Below are positions 1 to 4,986 of a stretch of 5,488 bases of DNA, piece by piece. Under the pieces are notes generated by a model. The model was not told where the DNA came from. It saw nothing but the letters and a program-made list of their open reading frames with translations, and searched no databases. The translations under genes and the position numbers were made by a program. The stretch covers positions 1 to 5,488 of the forward strand of contig JBBKWZ010000109.1 of assembly GCA_037969195.1 (NCBI GenBank), read 5' to 3'. Origin of the DNA: JAHEJB01 sp037969195 (lineage in GTDB: Bacteria; Bacteroidota; Rhodothermia; Rhodothermales; Rubricoccaceae). The number at the start of each line of letters is the position of its first letter. Within the stretch, counting starts at the first letter, position 1.

Positions 1-8
1 CCTGCCCC

Positions 9-497
9 TTACCACCGTGGGGTCAACTCGGAAATATGAAGCTCGGCTTGAACACCTGTGCCGCCCTGAGCATAGGACCCGACCCAGATATTGTAATTAC
101 CACTGGGCGGGTTGTTCAAGATGATTGCGGGGTTGCTGCCCTCGAAATCATCACTGCAGTGCCAGTTGCCGTTTGCATCGTTTACAAGCAGCGTCGTATC
201 CACGTTCGCTTTCACGTAGATGTATAGTCTACTGCGGCCGGCCTGGTAATTCAGGTCAACATCCGGCTGAGCATTGTTGATGTACCCCGCACAACCACTG
301 CCTGAAATCGAGTTCCTATTGTTGCCCCCGGCGCGGACGTCAATTACGTGCGGGTCCGGAGTAAAACCTGCATTGAGGTTCGCCGTGCCATACATGGGCT
401 CAGCACGCCAGTTCGGCTGCGCTTGCACCGCTCCTGCGGCGAAAACCAGGCCTATCGCTAAGAGAGCAATTCGCATGGATTGGCTAAGCGTCTTCAT
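9..497 (-). CDS. Gene A: secreted single-domain protein of the local paralogue family
   Basis: Function is unknown. The 162-residue product has an N-terminal signal peptide (about residues 1-26: short basic start, ALLAIGLVFA hydrophobic core, likely cleavage after AVQA) and then one copy of the domain shared with the three genes upstream (about residues 33-158). Visible motifs are MYGT (36-39), GFTPDP (44-49), Cys69 in GCAGYINN, PDVDLNY (78-84), DTTLLVN (100-106), W112-H-C114-S-D-D, and GNYNIWVG (133-140). Cys69 and Cys114 are the only cysteines and probably form a disulfide. The reading frame stays open upstream to about 695, but the ATG at 497 is preferred because it puts the signal peptide at the N-terminus; ATG at 476 is a possible alternative. 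No Shine-Dalgarno site is seen. It is closest to the domains of gene B (QPNW after the signal peptide, INN, GNYNIWVG). Its terminator, if spaced as in the paralogues, lies beyond the window edge. Confidence 0.85.
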   Translation of the reverse strand: MKTLSQSMRIALLAIGLVFAAGAVQAQPNWRAEPMYGTANLNAGFTPDPHVIDVRAGGNNRNSISGSGCAGYINNAQPDVDLNYQAGRSRLYIYVKANVDTTLLVNDANGNWHCSDDFEGSNPAIILNNPPSGNYNIWVGSYAQGGTGVQAELHISELTPRW

Positions 498-567
498 GAT
501 TTTATAAAGGTGACTGAATAAGTGCTCTGCACTGTGATCCCTTGCCCACGACGAAAAGCGTGGCAGA

Positions 568-599
568 TCAATGTAACGTGCGCATATCCATATCCTCAA
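568..599 (-). promoter_or_regulatory. Weak candidate promoter of gene A
   Basis: On the minus strand a TTG (599-597) is followed after 21 nt by TACATTGA (575-568), a partial match to the Bacteroidota TTG ... TAnnTTTG pattern. It would leave a leader of about 65 nt before the ATG at 497. The -7 match is poorer than those of genes C and D, and short motifs of this kind occur by chance. Confidence 0.25.
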
Positions 600-667
600 C
601 AAAGGAAGTGCCATCGCCAAACCAACGATTTCAAGCAGTATCGACCCGCTTTCTGCGCCAGAAAATA

Positions 668-703
668 GCCGCCCGGCGTCCGTTTGAGTTGACACCGGGC
701 GGC
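668..703 (-). terminator. Intrinsic terminator of gene B
   Basis: The arms 668-680 and 691-703 form a 13-position stem with one mismatch (C677/A694) around a 10-nt loop; the outer nine pairs, GCCGCCCGG with CCGGGCGGC, are perfect. On the minus strand the stem is followed by TATTTTC, a short U-rich tail. It begins 24 nt after the gene B stop codon, the same spacing as for the terminators of genes C and D. Confidence 0.85.
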
Positions 704-727
704 GAAATCGAATGAAGGATCTTCCTC

Positions 728-2086
728 TTAGCCGTCGCTGGGTTCGGATTCCGAAATCATTAGTGTGCCTTGTGCGCCGGATCCGTCCTCAGAAAAAGCA
801 CCCACCCACACGTTGTATAGCCCCTCTTCGGGATCATCGATAACAACACCCGGATTCATTCCGTGATAATCGTCATTGCACAGCCAATCCCCGTTTGGCA
901 GGCTAATAAGCAGCGTGGCGTCCGTGTTCGACTCTACGTAGAATGAGAGCATGTTTCCCCCGTCACCATAGACGAGATTAACGTCTGGCGCGGTGTTGTT
1001 GATCACACCTGCACAACCAGGACCGTTAACGGACATCGCATCGCTTCCCCCTATCTCCACGGAGACGACGTTGGGATCTGGAAGGAATCCGGGTTCGAGG
1101 TGAACCGCGCCAAACGTTGGAGTCGAAAACAGACTGATGTTCTCGCCGCCGCTGAAGTCCATGTCCATGTCAAAGTCGGGGTCGACAAATTCGCTACCGC
1201 CGACAGGCCCTTCGATTTCCGATAAGAACAGCGTGGCTCGGCTCTGCGACTCGGTTTGTCCCCGAGCGCGGAAACTCCCAATCCAGATCGCGTAGCGCCC
1301 GGATTCGGGATTCTCATCTACAAGGCCAGGGTTAAGGCCATCCGCATCATCATTGCAGTCGACATCGCCGTTCGGAAACTCGACAAGCAGCGTAAGATCT
1401 TCGTCGTCTGTGGCTTGTGCGTAGATGTACAGGGGCAGGCCCCCATCTGTATCCAAGTTCAGCGTGACATCCGGAGCGTCGGCATTGATGAATCCGTTAC
1501 AATCCTCAACGGGGTTGTAGGCTATGCCACCCACGTTTACTTCGTACGATGAGGGATCAGGTTCGAAGCCACTTTGGAGGTTCAGGGAATACTGTGAGGC
1601 ATCCGAATCGGAATAGAGCTCAACATCGGGAAGCTCGGTGAAGTAGAGCGTAGCCGAGGACTCTTCCGAATCCATATTGAAGGTTCCGACCCAAATGTTA
1701 TAGTTGCCGGAGTCTGGCTCATCAATCAGAATGGCTGCGCTTGTTCCATCATAGTCGTCGTTGCAAACCCATTCGCCATCTGGCTGGTTCACGAGAATCA
1801 CAGTGTCCGTTGACGAGCGCACGAAGATTTTCAGGGGAAGGCTACCGTCAGTATCGAAGTTTAAATCCACATCGGGAGAGGCGTTGTTTATGAAGCCATT
1901 GCATCCTTCAATAGGATTTTCATCCGGGCCGCCCGGCATCACGTCTACTGCCGCCGGATCGGGCGTGAAGCCAGATTCCAGTGTGATCGTGCCATAAAGA
2001 GGCTCCGCTTCCCAGTTGGGTTGGGCGATTGCTACGGGTGCCACGAGGAGCCCAAAAAGGGCCAATACGAACAGATTGCGCAACAT
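728..2086 (-). CDS. Gene B: secreted protein with three tandem domains
   Basis: Function is unknown. The 452-residue product starts with a clear signal peptide (about 1-21, LFVLALFGLLVAPVAIA, then QPNW) and carries three copies of the family domain at about residues 28-152, 156-291 and 319-448. Each copy has its cysteine pair (C62/C108, C196/C244, C358/C403), a CxGxIN segment, a PDVxLN strand, an acidic cluster C-N-D-D, and G-x-Y-x-[IV]-W-[VI]-G. Copies 1 and 2 are most alike (CNGFIN, LDTDG/FDTDG, LPL), which suggests a recent internal duplication; copy 3 has GCAG like gene A. Between copies 2 and 3 is an acidic linker (about 292-318) containing DPDFDMDMDF. The mature protein is very rich in Asp and Glu. 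There is no visible membrane anchor, lipobox or C-terminal sorting domain, so it is probably released to the periplasm or outside the cell. ATG at 2086 is chosen because it places the signal peptide at the N-terminus. There is no Shine-Dalgarno site. Confidence 0.9.
   Translation of the reverse strand: MLRNLFVLALFGLLVAPVAIAQPNWEAEPLYGTITLESGFTPDPAAVDVMPGGPDENPIEGCNGFINNASPDVDLNFDTDGSLPLKIFVRSSTDTVILVNQPDGEWVCNDDYDGTSAAILIDEPDSGNYNIWVGTFNMDSEESSATLYFTELPDVELYSDSDASQYSLNLQSGFEPDPSSYEVNVGGIAYNPVEDCNGFINADAPDVTLNLDTDGGLPLYIYAQATDDEDLTLLVEFPNGDVDCNDDADGLNPGLVDENPESGRYAIWIGSFRARGQTESQSRATLFLSEIEGPVGGSEFVDPDFDMDMDFSGGENISLFSTPTFGAVHLEPGFLPDPNVVSVEIGGSDAMSVNGPGCAGVINNTAPDVNLVYGDGGNMLSFYVESNTDATLLISLPNGDWLCNDDYHGMNPGVVIDDPEEGLYNVWVGAFSEDGSGAQGTLMISESEPSDG
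743..2005 (-). repeat. Three in-frame domain repeats within gene B
   Basis: Repeat units lie at about 1631-2005, 1214-1621 and 743-1132, each about 375-410 nt, aligned by the recurring GFxPDP, CxGxIN, CNDD and IWVG/VWVG codons. Units 1 and 2 are separated by only a few residues; units 2 and 3 are separated by an acidic linker of about 27 residues. The copies are diverged at nucleotide level, so they are old enough to have drifted. Confidence 0.85.
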
Positions 2087-2139
2087 GAGAAAGGGTTTGC
2101 GAGTGAGGGTTGTGAATGAAGTCCCGACGCCGTACGACC

Positions 2140-2170
2140 GGAAACCAGAAATGTGTCGGACTTAAAGCAA
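2140..2170 (-). promoter_or_regulatory. Weak candidate promoter of gene B
   Basis: A TTG at 2170-2168 is followed after exactly 20 nt by TGGTTTCC at 2147-2140. The spacing matches the promoters of genes C and D, but the -7 box shares only the T..TTTC part. The TTG falls in the tail of the gene C terminator. It would leave about 53 nt to the ATG at 2086. It is supported mainly by position and spacing. Confidence 0.3.
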
Positions 2171-2174
2171 GATA

Positions 2175-2204
2175 GCCGCCCGAAGAAGCAAATCTCCAAG
2201 CGGC
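2175..2204 (-). terminator. Intrinsic terminator of gene C
   Basis: On the minus strand GCCGCTTGGAGA (2204-2193) pairs with TCTTCGGGCGGC (2186-2175), a 12-bp stem with three G-U wobbles and a 6-nt loop; GAT/ATC extends it outward after one mismatch. TATCTTGCTTT follows as a U-rich tail. It begins 24 nt after the gene C stop codon. The 3' arm and tail (CGGGCGGCTAT) are identical to those of the gene B terminator. Confidence 0.75.
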
Positions 2205-2228
2205 CATCATCACGAAACGTCATCCGCT

Positions 2229-3107
2229 TTAGCGCGGATCAATCTCGGAGATGTAGAGTGTTGTCCCGGCGGTGTCACCATTGTAGGTCCCAACCCAAAT
2301 ATCGTACAGGCCCCCGGCTCCGGCGGGGATGACGATGAGCGGATCGCCATCGCCGTAACCATCGTCGTTGCATATCCAGTTTCCATCCGGCGAATTCACG
2401 AGCAACGTGGTGTCTTCTCCACTTACTGCATAGATATAGAGAGTGGAATTACCGCTGGTCTCATAGTAGAGGTCGAAGTCTGGCGCATCGGCAACGTATC
2501 CGTACGTGCATTCGCCCATATCGAGTTCGATTGTCCCACCGGCTACAACGTCTACGGAATATGGATCGGGCAAGAAGCCCTCGGCTAGCGTTTCGCTTCC
2601 GTATGTCGGGTCAAGTGAGTAGTCCGGAACCACGCCGCCACTGGAACTGCCGGTCGGGTCCACTTCAGAAATGAAAACCGTGGCGTCGTGATAGTCATTG
2701 CTGTACGAACCCGCCCAAATGTTATAAAGGCCCCCGGGTGCATTTCGCAACACGACCACTGGATCGCCATCGCCATAGCCGTCGTCATCGCATACCCAGT
2801 TTCCGGTTGGCGTGTTGATTAAAAGCGTGGTGTCACCATCTCCAACCACATAGATATAGAGATCGGAACCACCCGACGTCGTGTAATACATGTCAACATC
2901 CGGCGCATCGGAAACGTATCCGTAACTGCACCCACTAACCCCCACTTCAATGCTGCCGCCCGACGTGACTGATACGGATTGGGGGTCGGGAACGAAGCCC
3001 TCGTCTAAGGAAAGCGTTCCGAAGTTGGGTTCTGCGGAGATGCTCTGAGAAAAAACGCTAGGGGCCGTAGCTGCAAGAAGGGCCACCAAAAGGAAAGCTG
3101 ATCGCAT
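2229..3107 (-). CDS. Gene C: secreted protein with two tandem domains
   Basis: Function is unknown. The 292-residue product has a signal peptide (about 1-20, AFLLVALLAATAPSVFS) and two family domains at about residues 26-148 and 167-290, joined by a short Ser/Gly linker (GSSSGG, 153-158). Each domain has one cysteine pair (C60/C106 and C200/C246). Other shared motifs are C-[ST]-Y-G-Y-V, DAPD, DTTLL[IV]N, W-[VI]-C-[DN]-D-D-G-Y-G-D-G-D-P and GGLY-[ND]-IW-[VA]-G. The C-terminus, ISEIDPR, matches gene D. The DAPDxDxYY segment and the DDGYGDGDP cluster separate C and D from genes A and B. The frame is open upstream to 3236, but ATG at 3107 is chosen because it puts the signal peptide first and follows a good promoter candidate at a usual distance. 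No Shine-Dalgarno site is present. It has no membrane anchor or lipobox. A role in surface binding or matrix would be a guess. Confidence 0.9.
   Translation of the reverse strand: MRSAFLLVALLAATAPSVFSQSISAEPNFGTLSLDEGFVPDPQSVSVTSGGSIEVGVSGCSYGYVSDAPDVDMYYTTSGGSDLYIYVVGDGDTTLLINTPTGNWVCDDDGYGDGDPVVVLRNAPGGLYNIWAGSYSNDYHDATVFISEVDPTGSSSGGVVPDYSLDPTYGSETLAEGFLPDPYSVDVVAGGTIELDMGECTYGYVADAPDFDLYYETSGNSTLYIYAVSGEDTTLLVNSPDGNWICNDDGYGDGDPLIVIPAGAGGLYDIWVGTYNGDTAGTTLYISEIDPR
2238..3032 (-). repeat. Two in-frame domain repeats within gene C
   Basis: Units lie at about 2664-3032 and 2238-2609. Recognisable matching blocks include the codons for DDGYGDGDP (the + strand block ggatcgccatcgcc occurs at 2340 and 2760) and those for TTLL followed by N. 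The two copies keep higher nucleotide similarity around the acidic cluster than elsewhere. Confidence 0.85.
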
Positions 3108-3147
3108 TTGCGAGGTTGTTTGGTGAGAGGTGCGTCTTCGCGCACAT

Positions 3148-3178
3148 TGAAAGTAGCGGTCTCGTCTTTTGCAAACAA
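3148..3178 (-). promoter_or_regulatory. Candidate promoter of gene C
   Basis: TTG (3178-3176), 20 nt, then TACTTTCA (3155-3148) on the minus strand. This is one base from the TAnnTTTG core of Bacteroidota housekeeping promoters over the first seven positions, with a normal spacer. The element ends 40 nt before the ATG at 3107. Gene D has the same arrangement, which is the main support. Confidence 0.6.
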
Positions 3179-3222
3179 CCAAAATTATTGGCGGTCTGAC
3201 GGCCGACAAACGGACAAAGAAA

Positions 3223-3252
3223 AGCGCCCGGCCCAACGAAGGACCGGGCGCT
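3223..3252 (-). terminator. Intrinsic terminator of gene D
   Basis: AGCGCCCGG (3223-3231) pairs perfectly with CCGGGCGCT (3244-3252); two further C-G pairs follow after one mismatch, leaving a 6-nt loop. On the minus strand the stem is followed by TTTCTTTG, a good U-rich tail. It begins 23 nt after the gene D stop codon and lies upstream of the gene C promoter, separating the two transcription units. Confidence 0.9.
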
Positions 3253-3275
3253 GCAATCCGAATTGAAGTGGCTAA

Positions 3276-3740
3276 TTATCGAGGATCAATCTCTGAAAGC
3301 GAGAGCGTAGCCTCAGAGAGCGAGTCGCCATAGGTACCAACCCAGATATTGTAAAGGCCGCCAGCCGCTCCAGGAAGGACGACTACAGGGTTGCTATTAC
3401 CAAGCCCGTCGTCGTTACAAACCCATGTTCCATCAGGCTTGTTGATAAGTAGTGTAGTGTCGTCACCACTGTTCACATAAATGAACAGATCGGAGCCGCC
3501 CGACGTGGTGTAATAGAAGTCTACGTCCGGCGCGTCCGCCACGAAGCCATAGCTACACGAACCCATGCTGACTTCTATGCTACCCCCAGCTGTCAACGAA
3601 ACAGAGTGAGGATCGGGCAAAAAGCCTTCTTCAAGGTTAACACTCCCGTATGTTGGGTCTTCCGTATAATCCTGCGCCTGAGACGTGGGAACAGAAAAGG
3701 CAGCGAAGCCGAGTAGTGCAAGAGCTAGCGAAAAGCGCAT
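3276..3740 (-). CDS. Gene D: secreted single-domain protein of the local paralogue family
   Basis: Function is unknown. The 154-residue product has a signal peptide (about 1-22, FSLALALLGFAAFSVPTSQA, then QDYT) and one family domain (about 28-151). Motifs are DPTYGS (28-33), GFLPDP (39-44), C62 in SCSYGFV, ADAPDVDFYY (69-78), DTTLLIN (94-100), W106-V-C108-N-D-D, GGLYNIWVG (127-135) and SEIDPR at the end. The cysteine pair C62/C108 is the only one. It is most like gene C: the middle (TTSGGSDL) matches the first domain of C, while the N- and C-terminal parts (GFLPDP, YG[FY]VADAPD, ISEIDPR-type end) match the second. ATG at 3740 is preferred over the open frame extending to 3872 because the signal peptide starts there and the promoter candidate sits 41 nt upstream. 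No Shine-Dalgarno site is seen. Confidence 0.9.
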   Translation of the reverse strand: MRFSLALALLGFAAFSVPTSQAQDYTEDPTYGSVNLEEGFLPDPHSVSLTAGGSIEVSMGSCSYGFVADAPDVDFYYTTSGGSDLFIYVNSGDDTTLLINKPDGTWVCNDDGLGNSNPVVVLPGAAGGLYNIWVGTYGDSLSEATLSLSEIDPR

Positions 3741-3781
3741 GATATTAGTCGGTGAGTGGGATGGTCGAGCAGGTCTAGCCG

Positions 3782-3812
3782 CGAAAGTAGGGCTACCCTC
3801 ACCGCTTAGCAA
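3782..3812 (-). promoter_or_regulatory. Candidate promoter of gene D
   Basis: TTG (3812-3810), 20 nt, then TACTTTCG (3789-3782) on the minus strand, matching TAnnTTTG except at one position. It ends 41 nt before the ATG at 3740. A 6-bp dyad, AGGAGT/ACTCCT with a 7-nt loop (3812-3830), abuts the TTG; it lacks a U-tract, so it could be a weak ilvE terminator or an operator-like site. Confidence 0.6.
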
Positions 3813-3872
3813 GGAGTCGGCCAAACTCCTGAATGCACGTATGATGCTACTTCTCATCAACATTGAGAACAC

Positions 3873-4832
3873 TCAAGCAGTCACCTCGTTGGCCTCCTCA
3901 ATCGGCGCCAAAACTGCCTCACGCGCCGGAAGGAACGTGAGCCAACCATGCGGGTCGTTGCCATTGTGAACGACATCAAAGAAGGCCTCTTGGAGTTCCG
4001 CCGTAATCGGACCCCGACTCCCTTCGCCGATCACGTGATAGTCGACCGTGCGAATCGGAGTGACTTCCGCGGCCGTTCCGGTAAAGAATATCTCGTCCGC
4101 TATATACAGCGCCTCTCTTGGGAGGAGCTTCTCTTCCACGCGATAGCCGCGCTCACGCGCCAACGTGATGATTGTATTTCGGGTGATGCCGGGCAGAATT
4201 GAGAACGCCGTTGGAGACGTGTAGAGGACGCCATCCCTAATAAGAAAAAGGTTTTCCCCACTTCCTTCCGCCAGAAAGCCGCTCGTTGTGAGTGCGATAC
4301 CTTCAACAAATCCTTTCTTGATCGCGTCCATCTTGATGAGTGACGACGACAGATAGTTGCCACCAGCCTTTGAAAGGCCGGGCGTTGTATTTGGCGCGTT
4401 GCGGTTCCAAGAGGACACCTCGACATCCACACCCTGTTCCAGCGCCTCGGGCCCAAGGTATTTACCCCATTCCCATACGGCGACTACTGTCTCCACTGAG
4501 TTGTTCAGCGGGTTGACGCCCATTCTGCCTTCGCCTCTGAAAACCAGCGGGCGAATGTAGCATCCTTCCATTTCACTGGCGACAACCGTGGTTATTACGG
4601 CTTCGTTCAACTCATCAAGCCCGAAAGGGATTTCCATGCGGTGGATCTTGGCCGAGTCGACCAGGCGACGCATGTGTTCTGGAAGCCGAAAAACGGCTGA
4701 GCCCTTGGCTGTGTTGTAGCACCGAATTCCTTCAAATACGGAAGAGCCGTAATGCACGACGTGAGACAAGACGTGGATCGTGGCGTCTTCGTGAGGAACG
4801 AGCTTTCCGTTGAACCAGACTTGAGGCTTCAT
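3873..4832 (-). CDS. ilvE: Branched-chain amino acid aminotransferase, fold-type IV PLP enzyme
   Basis: This cytoplasmic enzyme transfers amino groups between glutamate/2-oxoglutarate and leucine, isoleucine and valine or their 2-oxo acids, the last step of branched-chain synthesis and first of breakdown. The 319-residue length is usual for the bacterial class. Landmarks in order are VWFNGK (5-10), HYGSSVFEGIR (27-37), YIRP (92-95), SKAGGNYLSS (154-163) with the Schiff-base lysine K155, EGSGENLF (189-196) with E189 placed like the PLP-ring glutamate of E. coli IlvE, LPGITR (213-218) and TGTAAEVTP (251-259). All catalytic landmarks are intact, and the SKAGGNY and GTAAEVTP motifs favour BCAT over D-amino acid transaminase or aminodeoxychorismate lyase. 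ATG at 4832 gives the standard N-terminus; there is no clear Shine-Dalgarno site. It ends 132 nt before gene D and starts 154 nt after the upstream gene, so it may be its own transcription unit. Confidence 0.93.
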   Translation of the reverse strand: MKPQVWFNGKLVPHEDATIHVLSHVVHYGSSVFEGIRCYNTAKGSAVFRLPEHMRRLVDSAKIHRMEIPFGLDELNEAVITTVVASEMEGCYIRPLVFRGEGRMGVNPLNNSVETVVAVWEWGKYLGPEALEQGVDVEVSSWNRNAPNTTPGLSKAGGNYLSSSLIKMDAIKKGFVEGIALTTSGFLAEGSGENLFLIRDGVLYTSPTAFSILPGITRNTIITLARERGYRVEEKLLPREALYIADEIFFTGTAAEVTPIRTVDYHVIGEGSRGPITAELQEAFFDVVHNGNDPHGWLTFLPAREAVLAPIEEANEVTA

Positions 4833-4895
4833 AGATGTCTTGATTTCAGGTTCAGATGGTTTAATAGTACGGCAGGGGCGCTATGTGGATCCCGC

Positions 4896-4911
4896 TCCGC
4901 GTTCGCGCGGA
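4896..4911 (-). other. GC-rich hairpin upstream of ilvE
   Basis: TCCGCG and CGCGGA form a perfect 6-bp stem with a 4-nt loop (CGAA on the minus strand), about 64 nt before the ilvE start. No T-tract follows, so it is not a standard terminator. A weak -7-like TATATTGG (4922-4915) just upstream lacks a TTG at the right spacing. If that were the promoter, the hairpin would sit at the 5' end of the ilvE leader. Confidence 0.35.
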
Positions 4912-4960
4912 CGACCAATATAGTGGCGGTCACTCTTCTGCTTCCGGCCTCGCCAAACGA

Positions 4961-4974
4961 GGGTCGTTCGACCC
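4961..4974 (-). terminator. Possible weak terminator after the right-edge gene
   Basis: GGGTCG and CGACCC are complementary around 2 nt (in practice a GGGT/ACCC stem with a larger loop), beginning 12 nt after the stop codon at 4987. On the minus strand TCGTTTGG follows, only a short U stretch. Position fits a terminator but the structure is marginal. Confidence 0.35.
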
Positions 4975-4986
4975 GAGAAACGTGCT

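Larger units (their letters stand above)
498..727 (-). other. Intergenic region between genes B and A
   Basis: This 230-base gap holds the gene B terminator (668-703), a weak promoter candidate for gene A (568-599) and two small dyads: AGTGC-TCT-GCACT at 521-533 and CCACG/CGTGG around 546-563. The reading frame of gene A remains open through most of it, but the translated sequence has no signal peptide, domain motif or low-complexity pattern, so I treat it as non-coding. The candidate leader of gene A is longer than those of genes C and D. Confidence 0.6.

Noticed and set aside
1920..2223. Minus-strand frames over the gene B start and the gene C terminator
   Set aside because: They overlap the gene B signal peptide in another frame and run through the gene C terminator; the product has no motif.
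743..3740. A CRISPR-like or short tandem repeat array
   Set aside because: The periodicity is about 370-400 nt, in frame, diverged and explained by protein domain duplication; there are no short direct repeats with unique spacers.
9..3740. Antigenic variation cassette system with silent copies
   Set aside because: All four genes have complete signal peptides and intact frames, and three of the four have terminators within the window. I see no recombinase, inverted repeats or long identical blocks that would support switching.
3776..3800. AGGG-TAG-CCCT mini-hairpin as the ilvE terminator
   Set aside because: The stem is only 4 bp, it overlaps the gene D promoter elements and there is no U-tract.
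3741..3872. N-terminal extension of gene D (and similar extensions of genes C and A)
   Set aside because: Using the earlier ATG would bury the signal peptide inside the protein and place the candidate promoter within the coding region.
3685..3969. Plus-strand open frame spanning the gene D start and the ilvE end
   Set aside because: It crosses a promoter, an intergenic gap and the ends of two well-supported genes on the other strand, with no protein features of its own.
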